Assembly (NCBI GenBank): GCA_951812925.1 | Contig: OX638370.1 | Span: forward strand, 93,944,897 to 94,008,896 | Reading direction: 5' to 3' | DNA: 64,000 bases | Source of the DNA: Calliopum simillimum | Taxonomy: Eukaryota; Arthropoda; Insecta; Diptera; Lauxaniidae | Made by a program: the position numbers and the translations under genes | Shown here: piece by piece, positions 44,731-56,308 of the stretch | How the letters are laid out: each line of letters opens with the position of its first letter | How positions within the stretch are numbered: the first letter of the stretch is position 1 | The notes under the pieces: generated by a model | Database searches by the model: none | Seen by the model: the letters and a program-made list of their open reading frames with translations, nothing else | What the model was told of the DNA's origin: nothing

Positions 44731-44790
44731 GGTGCCATGACATAATCCCTACGGACATAGTCCCCTTTTCGTAAATGGGTGTTATGTCCG
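44731..44790 (+). mobile_element. Solo end fragment of the GGGGATTATGTCCG foldback family
   Basis: GGTGCCATGACATAATCCCT followed by CGGACATAGTCCCC and a ATGGGTGTTATGTCCGC hairpin arm; about 60 bp only. It sits between the tandem repeat and the Tc1 relic. Confidence 0.75.
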
Positions 44791-45240
44791 CAAATCATTG
44801 GATATATTACGCAAAACCTTATTGTCGGATAAAGAAAATTTAATTGATAATGATGAAGGTCTTGGATAAGACGTCCAAGAAATACTGAATATAACCCTCG
44901 CTATATCACCAAAACATTTAAAAATAAAGGTGGCAGTATAATGGTGTGGAGATTTTTTTTCTTTGCATGGTGTTGGGCTTGTGTACTGGATCAGAGAAAT
45001 AATGGAAGCAAATTTTTACGTTCATGTCTTGGAGGAAGTCTTTCCTGCATATGCTGAATGGAATATGCCATTTAAATGGTAGTTTCAGCTAAATAACGAC
45101 CAAAAGCACACTTCGCGTCTAGCAAAAAAATAGATTTTGGACAATAACGTGGAATTAATGACTTGGCCAGCGCAATCTCCGGACCTATTGGACCCATTAA
45201 ACCAAAAAACAAAGAGGAGTTGTGTGCAAAAGTTTAACAA
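44791..45240 (+). pseudogene. Degenerate Tc1-like transposase relic
   Basis: Conceptual reading with frame breaks gives KNKGGSIMVWRFF, a block with EEVFPAYAEWNMPF, FQLNNDQKHTSRLAKK (the region of the second catalytic Asp, here Asn-Asp) and LMTWPAQSPDLLDPLN (third-acid region). These correspond in order to Tc1 transposase GGGSVMVWG, FQQDNDPKHTS and WPSQSPDLNPIE. The N-terminal half and both ends are missing. Confidence 0.75.
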
Positions 45241-46869
45241 TTGGTATGCTATTCCTTAAAGCTTCATACGTATAATCCGACTTTTGTCATAAATGAAACC
45301 TCTAGAAGCTGATGTAATAATGTTTTGTTTATTTCTGTATTCGTTTTACCCGTAGCAATCGCTCTTTGCTGTACAAACCGTCTTGTCGTTACTGGTAATT
45401 TCTATTGATGGCTTCTATTTTGAGCATGAAAAGTTTGCATGGAATGATAGTCTAACTTATTTTTTATAAGAAGGCGCTAGTGACAGAAGTTAACGAAATT
45501 AATTTAATCCACACTTGATGGCGCTTAGCGTAGAAGAGTGCAATTAATGTTTTAACAAATACAAGAATATATTTAATATATAAATGGTTATTAACATTTC
45601 ACCCAAATTTATATGCTGTGGAGAAAAACAAACCAAAACAATTGACACTACGTTTCAAGAAAAGAAAAACATTAACAATGCGAGTTATACAAAGATTTTC
45701 CCATTAAGTTGATTCCTTAGATAAGTGGGTGGGTGGTTGGTTGGTTTAATATAAAAATGTTGCACGCCACACGCAGCAGATGGTTGTGCTATAGGCCCAT
45801 TTGACGTTTTGGCGTCGGAGGTTGCTTAATTGCGTAAGCAGGGTCAATGAACGTGGAATTTTGGTGATGGAAAACACGCATTCATTTAAGTGCCCAAAAG
45901 GAAGAAAAAGTTTTTTTCGCAGGTCGTTGTCCTTTCGCAATCAAAAATGTTTTTTCTGCTATTAATACAAAAATAGTTTACTTAAGTGAGTTTCGCAATG
46001 ATTTCAATAAAGTTATAGACTCCGTACAAAAAAACTATAATAATAATGGTATTTACATTTTTGTCCATCATATGGCTTCATATTACTAAAATTATACTTT
46101 AATAAATTACAGCTAAATGATAAGCTTTGGCTACTCTAGATAACAGCCAAAATGTAACATTTTCCAAACAAAATTTTTTAAACTAATTAATTAGAGATAA
46201 TCGAAAATTTCAATTTTTGAGGCTCTAGCTTTTTTTTTTTAAGAACAGATTTTGAGAAACCCAATTTTGATCGAATTTTTTTTAACACTATTTTAAAGAC
46301 AAAATCATATCTCTTCCAACAAATATAACAATCACAAAGATATGATTAAAATTGGCTAAGATATAGCTTTTAATTTAGACCCGATATCCGATATTAAAAA
46401 TCTATTGCTTTTATAATAATGAAGGCATTATAATATTTCTTTCTTCTCTGAGTGGAACTTTTACCCTGTTTGTGTACCAGAAACTGACTATTCTTTTACT
46501 TACGACGCATTTGTTGCAAAGCTAATGCACGTCATAAGTAAATTTTTGTCGTTTTTTCTGATGAGAACGGACGAGTATGATTCTTATAGAAAATATCTTT
46601 AAAAAAAGTCATTCATTGCCTTTATTTTTCAACAATAATATCAAAATTCAAAATATGTCATTATTTCGAAGGTTTGATAAAATACTGCAGAGCATTGTGT
46701 TGCAATAAGGAGTGAGATTGAAAAACTCTTAACACGCGTTTTACCAAATAATTTTTTTTGGGTGTAAAATTTTAAAATTTCTTTGATCTAGTTATCTTTG
46801 AAAAATATGTCCTTTATTATTTTTAATGACAAACATGTTGATTGTTGTGAGTTTGATCAAAACGAGTGA
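45241..46869. other. Intergenic AT-rich sequence
   Basis: No gene recognised. GGTGGGTGGTTGGTTGG occurs at 45729-45745. Confidence 0.4.
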
Positions 46870-47830
46870 AGAAAAAGAATCTTAAAATTATTAAAAATTT
46901 TCAAAAAAATCCAAATTGGTCCTACAAAAAATTGGCCAAAGAATTAAAGGTCTGCCGTCAAACAGTTTCAGGAGAATTTGAACATCGATAGGAAACCTAG
47001 TTCGAGAAGAAAACAAGGACCACATGATGTTGGGAAAGCCAAGAAAATTGAAAGCATATTGAAAAGATCTCCAAACACATCTGCTAAAAAAGCTGCCCGG
47101 TTGGCCCAGTGCTCTGACTATTTGGTGCGAAAAGTTAAAGCCAATGCAGGTTTGAAAACATACAAAGTCCAAAAAGTTCCAGACAGGAATGTTGCAAAAA
47201 ATTTAGACGCCAAGAGTATGGCTCGGAAATTAAAATCGAATTTCATACAAAAATATTCATGTTGTATAATAAACGACGAAACGTATGTACTGGCAGATTT
47301 TACGCAGCTTCCGGGTCAAAATTTTTATGTTGCTGATACTCGGGGAAATGTCGAATAACAAATTAGAACCCAAAAGCAGACAAAATTTCCTAAAATATGT
47401 CTGGTATGGCAAGCTATATGCAGTTGCGGCAAAAGAAGCAAGTCATTTGTTACAGTGGGCTCTATAAATACCGAAATATACATCAAAGAATGTTTGAAAA
47501 AAAGACTTCCTCCTTTTATAAGAGAGCACAATATGTCGATATATTTTTGGCCCGATTTGGAATCATGTCACTACGGCAAGAAAGCTCTGGAGTGGTACCA
47601 AAGTAATAACATAGTTTTTGCACCAAGAGAGGCCAATCCTCTAAATTGGCCGGAGCTAAGACCAGTGTAGAGATATTGGGCTCTTGTGAAAAGAAACTTA
47701 AATAGCACAAAAAACGTGTCCCAAAATATCGAAGATTTTAAAAGGAGATAGCAAACTGTTCCAAAAAGGTGTCTGGAACAACTATCAAATCTGTAATGGA
47801 AGGCTTACCGAACTATAAAAATTATATTTT
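46870..47830 (+). pseudogene. Divergent Tc1/mariner-superfamily transposase, catalytic acid codon now TAG
   Basis: Frames in series give an N-terminal helix-turn-helix (NPNWSYKKLAKELKVCRQTV), KRSPNTSAKKAARLAQCSDY, the first catalytic Asp in IINDETYV, the second in YFWPDLESCHYGKKALEW, and PLNWPELRPV-stop-RYWALVKRN. By comparison with the PELRPIERYW pattern of this group, the stop (TAG at 47668-47670) replaces the third catalytic acid (GAG to TAG). There are at least two additional frame breaks (near 46975 and 47356). No terminal repeats were defined. An INE-1-like element starts about 45 bp downstream. Confidence 0.8.
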
Positions 47831-47872
47831 TCTGTAATTTTTAAAATGTTATCAATTAAATAATAAAAAAAC

Positions 47873-48866
47873 TAGTAAGGGTGTAAAATTTGGCCTGGCC
47901 AAACATTAAATACCCTACACTGCAGTATTTTTAAAATTTTGCTCATATGGGAGGTGCTCCGCTCTCTTGTCCGAGTTCACCCAGTTTTTGGCCAGAGTTT
48001 GGATATATAGTTTTTAGTGTCTGAGTGAAAAACGTTTTCAGTATAGCGTTTTGAAGCTTTTGCTTACATAGGAGGTGCCACGCCCTCTTGTCCGAGTTCG
48101 TCTAGTTTTAGCTTAAAGCGTGCATTTGTAGTCTTTCGTATTTGAGTGAAGTTTGGTTGGATTATCTCAAAAAACTCTTTCAGTATAGCATTTTGAAACT
48201 TTTGTTCATATGGGAGGTGTCACGCCCCCTTGTCCGATTTCACCCAATTTTTGTTGAGAGCTTTCATTCATGATTCTTAGTGTCTGAGTCGAATTTGGTT
48301 CGAATATCTCAAAAAACGCTTTCAGTATAGCGTTTTGAAGCTTTTGCTTATATGGGAGGTGCCACGCCCTCTTGTTCGAATTCGTTCAGTTTTTTCTCAG
48401 AGCTTGCGCTTACAATTTTTAGTATTTATGCGTATTTTGGTTGCATTGTCGTGAAAAATACTCCTATAATTGCATTTTGAATATATTTTTTGTATGGGCG
48501 GTAGGCGTGTCCGTTGACCGATTTCGCTCATTTTCAATCCCCCGAGCTATCTTTAACGACGGAGGCAGTGTACTAAATTTCATTGAATTATATTGCTTAG
48601 TTTTCCCAAAAAGTGTATTTCAACACACAGCCAGTCAGCCACCCAGCCAGCCAGCCAGCCACCCAGCCACCCAGCCAGCCACCCAGCCAGCCACCCAGCC
48701 ACCCAGCCACCAAGCCAGTCAGCCAGACAGACGGACATGGCTATATCGACTCAGGAGGTGATGCTGGTCAAGAATATATATACTTTTCTATATCTGCCAC
48801 TCCTCCTTCTCTGCGTTACAAACGGAAGGACAAAGTGAATATACCCTGGGTGTAGGGTATAAAAAT
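47873..48866 (+). mobile_element. INE-1/mini-me-like element with expanded CAGC/CACC microsatellite
   Basis: Same ends and diverged internal 140-bp units as the copy at 28515. The microsatellite at 48629-48728 is a CCAGCCAGCCACCCAGCCA-type tract of about 100 bp, longer than in the other copies, followed by GACATGGCTATATCGACTCA. Three overlapping frames in this tract are artefacts. Confidence 0.75.
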
Positions 48867-49237
48867 CAAAACTCTAAGATCAACCGTTTAAAAGTTATTG
48901 AATTTTAGAAATGAAAAGATTTTTCGATCTCACTCTTTCATAATATAATATGAATCCTTAATGTTCTTCTCACGATGTCAGTATATAGGATTCTATTATG
49001 ATTTTTACACAAAACTAAACATTGACTGTAATTTCTGCGATCTTTTCGCGAAAGTTTTTTGAGCTATGACGTTCCAATAACATCAATAAATACCAATAAT
49101 AACTAATATAATAATATTAAATTTTTTTGAACTTTTTTTTTCCGGACAGACCTTCGGATTGGTGTTTTTTCTAATTTTATTAATTTTTATTTCTTTGTCA
49201 CCGAACAACGATCAGGGCTTAGCTGATGACCCCATGC
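48867..49237. other. Intergenic spacer
   Basis: Nothing recognised. Confidence 0.4.
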
Positions 49238-49246
49238 AAAAATTTC

Positions 49247-49796
49247 GGTTACCGGACATAATCCCAACGGACATAATCCCCATTTCGTAAATGGGGATTA
49301 TGTCCGAAAATTTTTCGGTCATAATCCCCATTTTGGCCATGGGGGTTATGTCCGCAAATTTTTCGGACATAATCCCAATGGGGGTTATGTCCGAAAAATT
49401 TAATTAAGATTGAACAAAATTTTTGCAATAATCCATTTAAAAAATTTATATGGTGTTGGATATTATAGACTGATCCGCGGCCGAAGGCCGCCGCGAAGCC
49501 GGTGTTGGATTTTTGGGAGTTTTAAATCCTGAGTTGCGGCCGCAGGCCGCCCATTTACCCCTACCCTTATGTAAAATTACTGTGGAATTTTTGGAGTTGT
49601 AAATCCTGAACTGCTTCTGTTGTCAATAACAAAATATCGTTATGGGGACTATGTCCGTTTTTTCCTGGGGATTATGTCCGAAACACTTGCGGACATAATC
49701 CCATTGAAAAAATGGGGATTATGTCCGAATAACTTGCGGACATTATCCCCATATCGTGAATGGGGATTATGTCCTTGGGGATTATGTCACGGCACC
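49247..49796. mobile_element. Foldback-like element, complete 550-bp copy with 9-bp duplication
   Basis: Begins GGTTACCGGACATAATCC and ends GGATTATGTCACGGCACC. AAAAATTTC is duplicated at 49238-49246 and 49797-49805. It contains six or more ATGGGGATTATGTCCG hairpin arms, a central AT segment and the GCGGCCGC-type GC block. It is the uninterrupted reference for the copies at 144-1162. Confidence 0.9.
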
Positions 49797-49939
49797 AAAA
49801 ATTTCTAATAAAAGTTTTCACTGAAAGAGTTTGGATTTTCATTTACTTAAATGTCGGTCTTTGCACATTTTTAAAAATTAATTAAATGTCACTCATACGC
49901 CACGACACGAAAAACAATATAGGAAGATAGGACTAGCAG

Positions 49940-50148
49940 TAAGGAACGATAACCTTTATGTTTTGTGGTAGGCGGTGCCACACTCCTTAGTAAAAAAAAG
50001 CTTTCACTTCTAAACTACTCCATCGTTTTTAATGATATTTGGGATGGAAATAGGGTTAGCACTACGGAACGATAAAATGCCCATTATGTTTTTTAGTGGT
50101 TGGAGGCACGCTATTAGTGCACCGATTTTCATTTAATTCGGCACTGAG
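49940..50148. repeat. Degenerate 110-125-bp repeat units
   Basis: GGCGGTGCCACACTCCTTAG and GATATTTGGGATGGAAATAG phrases match the 16.9-17.5 kb array in diverged form. Confidence 0.5.
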
Positions 50149-51017
50149 GTACAAAAATGACACCTAAAACAGGAGAATATTGAGTCAGAATGAACTACAA
50201 AAATATTTTCTATAAAATTTCACTGTTAGTTGCTGGACACTAAAAAGTCGAAGTTTTATCCTAAAATCATTAAAATCAATCAGGACTTCTTTCCATCAAT
50301 ATGTCCCAAATTTCACCACACTGTAAGACTCTGAAACTACATTTTGGATAAAGCTCTTACTCATAAGATCCTAGCGAAATCACACTAGAACTCATCATTT
50401 TCCTAGAACTTATTAACCCATTATATCCTGTTTTGTGCGTCTTTTGACCCTTTTCTCTAAAAAAACTCGGTTGCAATGGATTAACCCTTTCGACCCGGAA
50501 GAAAACTATGGCGTACACAATATTTGTGATAGGTAAAACTTAGAAACTAAATTTAAGTAAAATGTTTGACCGTCTCCAAATTCAAATTTGCACCGCCAGA
50601 GGCGCTTCCGGTCTATACTCCTAACAGATGTTTTTAATTTGAATTTTCGAGATACAATTTCCTTGGAGAGGTTATAAGAAAAAAAAGTGGTTACTAAAAA
50701 TTGCATTAATTTTATTAATTCATTCAATTTAAGTGTCGTTAATAACCGAGTTATATTATTTAAAAGTATTTAATCAAAAATTTTTGGGATATATTGTCCC
50801 AGCCGGTTCGAAAGGGTTAAAGGATTTTGCAAAAATATTCTACGGAAAATTTCGCTAGGAGTAACTAAAGACGAAAAATACTTAAGATTTAAGGAAAGCG
50901 CGGCAGGGATGTAATAAATATACAATGTGTTTTGGGAAAAAATTTTGACTTTTAATTGTTCAGCAAGTAATAGTAAAATTTTATAACAAATATGTTTTAG
51001 GTGTCATTTTTGTATCT
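50149..51017. mobile_element. Foldback element (host of a nested TTAA element)
   Basis: The ends GGTACAAAAATGACACCTAAA and their counterpart near 51000-51017 are inverted repeats. Related to 61890-62960, with shared internal CCCATTATATCCTGTT-like sequence. It is interrupted by the TTAA element at 50485-50816. Confidence 0.7.
50485..50816. mobile_element. TTAA-flanked miniature element (piggyBac-type), copy 2
   Basis: CCCTTTCGACCCGG at the left and CCGGTTCGAAAGGG at the right, with TTAA at 50481-50484 and 50817-50820. It is inverted relative to copy 1 internally. The related host element at 62.68 kb has a single uninterrupted TTAA at this position, acting as an empty site. Confidence 0.88.
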
Positions 51018-51149
51018 TTTTAGGAAAATTAGTTAATCAATCTGTCGAACAACAAAGAAATCGATTAAAATTCTTTGATTTCGATGAAAATAATGCAAAT
51101 TTTTTGAAAAACAAATTCAAAACTGACTTCATTCGCCTGTAACAACACC

Positions 51150-52190
51150 GCGCAGTTGTTTTATTGTTTTTTAAAACAGAAACTTAACATTATCAACAAC
51201 AATAACAAAAAATCTGCAACAACGCCAACAACTACAACATGGAAAAAATGCAAAAACAAATAAAATGCTGCATAATATAAGCAACAACAACAAATACATA
51301 GCGCATACATTTAAATTATTGCAAAAGCCAACCCGAAACATTGCGATGAGATACGAAACGACGAACGAATAAAAAAAAAATAAAAAATAAAACTCAACTT
51401 CACTTCGCTCAGTACTCGTACTCGGTACTCGTTCACGAGGCACTTCGTAAGTGGGTCAACGCGATGAAGGGTCATTGCACCGCAGCAGTATTACACTGAT
51501 GTTTTTGTTTTTGCTCTGTTATGGCTGTGCTAAAGTTGTTGGCACGTCGTCGCTGGCAAGTAGCGCATTTAAAGCTCCCAAATAACCGAAGCTCTCAACC
51601 AACTAGTCGACCGAACAACCAACCACTTCACCATCATTAAAGTCGTCGTAAGTTCGTTTGTTTGTTGGAGCTTCGTATCTGCCTGCCGAGTGTGTCATGA
51701 GTACAAATGCGCGTTGTCTGCTGATGTGCCAACCAACAACTTCGTCAACTTTGCCAACATTTGAATCGAAACGAAAAAACACTGGCAACATGACAACACA
51801 CCAGCCCCCACTTTTTGCTCCATGCATCCAAGAGCTTCGAGTTCTCGTCTCTCACCGACATAACTCTTTGCTTCTATATTATTTATGTATGCATAGAGTA
51901 CGCAGCGCACCTTCATTGCTCTCTGGCCATTTTTTTGCGTACTTTATTCTTGTGCTATCTGCTCTCTTTAAAAAATTGTTTTTGCGAGAGCAGCAGCGGC
52001 TGTGCATCATTGCAAGATGCTTCCTCTGCATTTGGTTTATTTTTATATGAATGGCCTAGGTTAGTTTTGGCGATGTTTCCCAGACACCACAACCACCACT
52101 TACCTACGCCCCTTTGCATTAGTGAACTACATCTACATAGAAATAATTTCGCTGAACAAAAAGCTAAATATTGACTTTTCTGCATTAAGC
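51150..52190. other. Transposon-poor island
   Basis: Balanced composition with CAACAACAAC tracts, CGTACTCGGTACTCG repeats and CCAACCAACTAG-type words. Open frames (51658-52050, 51603-51827) show no recognisable domain. It may be a regulatory region or noncoding exon of Hr3 or a neighbour. Confidence 0.4.
51469..51481 (+). promoter_or_regulatory. Candidate ecdysone response element in the 51-kb island
   Basis: GGGTCATTGCACC has a perfect RGKTCA half site, one-base spacer and TGCACC, the same second-half form as in the hsp27 element (TGCACT). The location is 27 kb upstream of the Hr3 ATG. Confidence 0.35.
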
Positions 52191-52999
52191 AAACAGATTT
52201 TACGTATCTACTAAAAAACTATTAAAATAATGACTGCTAATTACACTTCATAGATGTTAATATCTAAAAAACCGATGATTTGTCATTAAAAATTTATTAA
52301 TTTTTTTGCTTATTTTATTATCGATTTTAGTCGAATTTTCTTTAAAAAAGCAATTTCATAAATTAATTGAGACATTTTTTCTAAATGCTTGGACCCTTTC
52401 CCATGTAAGAAATCGTTCGCAGCTTTTTTTGCCTTTTTTAAGAAACGCCTTTGAAAGATTTCTGTAATTTACGCACAGCCTATAACGACATTTAATTAAA
52501 TGTCACTCATACGTCCCGAATTACACGAAATTTATTTTTTTGCCTCTTGCTGGAGCTCAGTAGTACTTTCATTGTTTGAAAATGATTAAATCGTTTTCTG
52601 ATTTATGTATTCTAAACAGAAAAATCTAAATTTAATAAGAAATAGTCGATTCAATAGATTTTGACAAAAGATTTTGGCATGAAATGATAAACGTGCATGT
52701 GACCGTCCATAGGAAAACGAACCTTATCTGCACTAACGAGATTTTACAGGGCAGCTACAAATAGTTTTATCGGTTTTGAGTTTAAGATGTAATTCAGTGC
52801 AAAGAAGTGTTCTGATTACACAGGTTTACAAAAAAAAAAAAAAAAAAAATGTCATGGCGTTTTGACCAGACTATGTGTTTCCTAAGGACTTTGACGTCCT
52901 GAATGCGAATCCCGGGTCCGTTTTTTTCAGAACGTCTGAGAAAAAATATTTCAAGGTCATGTGTCGTTTAGTGATAACTTCGCTAAAATTCTAAAACTA

Positions 53000-54170
53000 A
53001 TTTTTATACCCTACACCCAGGGTATGTTCACTTTGTCCTTCCGTTTGTAACGCAGAGAAAAAAGCGTGGCAGATATAAAAAAGTATAAATATTCTTGATC
53101 AGCGCCACCTCCTGAGTCGATATATGAAATTTGGTCGTCAAAGTTAGCTCGGGGGATTGAAAATGAGTGAAATTGGTCAACGGACACGCCTACCGCCCAT
53201 ACAAAAAATATATTGAAAATGCAATTTTAGGAGTATTTTTCACGACAATGCAACCAAAATACGCACAAATACTAAAAATTGTAAGCGCAAGCTCTGAGAA
53301 AAACTGGGCGAATTCGAACAAGAGGGCGTGGCACTTCTCATATAAGCAAAAGTTTCAAAACGATATACTGAAAGCGTTTTTTGAGATATTCGAACCAAAT
53401 TTGACTCAGACACAAAGAATCATAAATGAAAGCTCTCAAAAATGGGTGAAATCGGGCAAGGGGGCGTGTCACCTACCATATAAGCAAAAGTTTCAAAATG
53501 GTATACAGAAAGAGTTTTTTGAGATAATCCAACCAAACTTCACTCAAATACTAAAGACTATAACGCCGGTGCTTACGAAGAAAATCTTCCTACCGAAAGT
53601 TGCGGCGAAGAAAATTTTTTTTTTTTGAAATTGCGGCGAAAAAATTTTTTTTGTAATATGCGGACAAGAAAATCACTTCTTACAAAATGCGGCGAAGAAA
53701 ATCACTTTTTACAAAATGCAACGAAAAAAATCGCTTTTTGAAAAAATATTTTTTTCAGAGAAATTTTTCCTATTCCTTTTTTCGAAAAAAATTTGCATTA
53801 AAGAGTGATTTTTTACGCTGCATTTTTAAAAAAGAGATTTTCTTCGCCGCATTTTGTAAAAAGTGATTTTCTTTGCCGCATTTTGTAATAAGTTATTTTC
53901 TTCTCCGCATTTTGTAAAAAGTGATTTTCTTGTCCGCATTCGCACAAAAAAGATATTTTTCGCCGCAGTTTGAAAAAAAGGATTTTCTTGTCCGCATTTA
54001 AAGAAGAGATAGTCTTCGTAAGCACCGGCGATAAATGCACGCTCTAAGCTAAAACTAGACGAACTCGGACAAGAGGGGGTGGCACCTCCCATATGAGCAA
54101 AATTTTAAAAATACTGGAGTGTAGGGTATTTAATGTTTGGCCAGGCCAAATTATACACCCCTACTAGTTT
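53000..54170 (-). mobile_element. INE-1/mini-me-like element nested in the 52.8-54.3 kb element
   Basis: Starts TTTTTATACCCTACACCCAG and ends GGCCAAATTATACACCCCTA, the reverse of the copies at 28.5 and 47.9 kb. It contains three diverged units with AGAGGGCGTGGCACTTCTCA-like sequence. The unit series is interrupted at 53564-54030. The 153-codon frame at 53167-53628 runs through the repeat units and the nested element and is not a gene. Confidence 0.8.
53564..54030. mobile_element. 467-bp TIR element, innermost of the nest
   Basis: Perfect 18-bp terminal repeats CGCCGGTGCTTACGAAGA / TCTTCGTAAGCACCGGCG are flanked by the 4-bp direct repeat ATAA (53560-53563 and 54031-54034). The body is an inverted array of GCGGCGAAGAAAATCACTTT-type words of about 30 bp. 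Removing it rejoins ACTATAA with ATGCACGCTC, restoring the interrupted INE-like unit. Confidence 0.93.
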
Positions 54171-54314
54171 ATCATTGAGTCTTTAGTCCTTTAAAAGAAT
54201 ATGTGATAAAAAAGGGTATCTCGGACCCGTGATTCGGATTCAGGACGTCAAAGTCCCTAGGAAACACATAATCTGGTCAAAACGCCATGACATTTTTTTT
54301 TTGTAAACCTGTGT

Positions 54315-56035
54315 TATTTTACAATTAAATTGAGGTCGATTATCAAATTGCAAATACCAATAAAAGCGGTTTTACCAAATCTTTACCCTGTGAAAATTGA
54401 TAACACAGGCCCGCAAATTCGACTCTTTTTTCCTCTCTTGATTTTTGAAGCCAATTATGGTGGTTTGGGACCTCCTTATCACGAATCTGAACTTGGTTTA
54501 TTTCCATCACGTCAGGATTTTGAGATATTCCAATTTTCATAACCTCAAAAATAATGAAAAATCATCCAATCGATCCCATATTTCTTATAAATGTGTTGGA
54601 GTACCAAAAAATATCTGTTGCAAATATGTTTCTGATACGTTCAGTATAGTATAGGCGTGGTAATCTTGTATATACAAAAAAAGCTCTTAAGTTAAACCTT
54701 AACTATTGAAAATTGTGAGGTGCAGGAATTTTTTCACTATTTTTCTCGTAATCAGCACACTTAAATCTATAGAGATCGCTTTTTAAAATTCAGAGAAGAA
54801 AACCCATTGGGGACTGTGTAATTGACAAACTTTGAACTTCGATATCTACAAACTGGAATTTTTAATTCTACGATTTCAAAATGCCACAACTCAGTCAGTT
54901 TTGTGAATTTTCCAGTCATCAAGAAGTCATTTTATTCAAAATAATATGTATTTATAGAAAACTCAACACAACAATTAATTTTTTTTAATAACTAAGTCAG
55001 AACGCCTTGTTTTTCGTCTGAGATGAATGTCTTTTAACAAAGAGTTCATACTTAATTTGGATCAAAAGTTCTGAAAATATGGGCCGCCCGAAACTTGAAT
55101 GATATAAACGCCAAAAATCTATGTTTTTTTGACACTTTTTGCACTTACTTATCTCTAAAACTACAAAACAATCTTATTTATTACTATGTTAGTTTCGAAA
55201 CTAAAAAATAATATAATAATAATATAAACGTCTTGAAAAACGTTTGTGCTGATGATGACGAAAGTCGAAATGCATCCACTTAATAAATTTAAAAACTTAA
55301 ATTTTTTGTTTTAATTTTTTAGAAATAGCGCGGTCAATTAGGCGGTCCTTAAGATCTTTCTTAAAGAATTGCCAAACTAGAGACAATCATTAGTAATTTA
55401 GCCTAAATCTTTTGAATCATTGCTCTAGAGTGAAAAAGTTTGCCCTCTGGACCTCCGGAAAGAAGCTGAAACTTATCGCTTTAAACAAAAGGTTCCTTTG
55501 TTATAACTCAAGAGACAAGAGGCACACAGAAACTTTGGATTCCAATAAATTCATAAAATCTATTTTGGTGCATTCTTCAATACAATCTAATTTTTCAATG
55601 CTTTAAGTTTAACCGCTAGAGGACGCCATTTGTAAAAGAAATCAGATATAATGAAAAAGCTTTGTTTTATTTACAAAAGTTGACCAAAATTTAAGTTGAA
55701 ATTTTCACGAGATATTACAGTTTTTACATAGTACTACGATTTTCTGTAAGAAAATGATTTTGTGTATTTTTTGTTGCACGGTGTACATTACATTCAAAAT
55801 TTTTAAAAATTTACTTTATCACGTAAAACTTGAACGAAACTTTGTAGCCGATGAACGTCTAAATCGGTAAGTGGTTATCAGAAGGTTGTTAAATAACAAA
55901 CTTTTCCATGTTTATTAAATATTACTCATACGACATGTGGTACGAGTATGTGATTACGCATATTATGATAAATTGATCGAGTTTTCAACATTTTAAAGAG
56001 CCAACCTTATTATTTTAGAAAAATGTGTCATTTCT
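54315..56035. other. Intergenic AT-rich sequence
   Basis: No gene or complete element recognised. Confidence 0.4.
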
Positions 56036-56308
56036 TACATATCGTCGGGTTAAAACTACACCTAGACATCTACAATTTTCATGTTTTGAGAAAAAAGCGT
56101 TTTAAGTTTTTTGAAATTCGCTTTTTGTATGGGATTTTGCAGTTTTCTGCTTTTTATTCTTTATATAAAATCGGATGAGGACTTAATTTTAAAAAACCAA
56201 CTAGACTGGGACATAGAGCGGTTTTTTTTTTTCATATTTCTGCATACTTAACTCAAAACATCAATACATGTAGATGTCTAGTTGTAGTTTTAACCCGACG
56301 ATATAAAT
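56036..56308. mobile_element. Foldback MITE
   Basis: ATATCGTCGGGTTAAAACTA pairs with TAGTTTTAACCCGACGATAT, then CTAGACATCTACA with TGTAGATGTCTAG. About 270 bp. Confidence 0.85.

Larger units (their letters stand above)
52818..54314. mobile_element. Outer TIR element of a three-level nest
   Basis: ACACAGGTTTACAAAAAAA at the left and TTTTTGTAAACCTGTGT at the right, followed inward on both sides by ATGTCATGGCGTTTTGACCA, then GGACTTTGACGTCCTGAAT-like sequence. Arms are about 110 bp. The interior is mostly filled by the INE-1-like element. Confidence 0.85.

Noticed and set aside
48441..48855. Three overlapping Pro/Gln/Ser-rich frames
   Set aside because: They are translations of the CAGC/CACC microsatellite in three frames.
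51658..52050. 130-codon frame in the 51-kb island
   Set aside because: It resembles no domain that I know and overlaps equally long frames on the other strand; the island looks regulatory rather than coding.
53167..53628. 153-codon frame
   Set aside because: It spans diverged INE-like repeat units and runs into the nested 467-bp element; no selection for coding is plausible.
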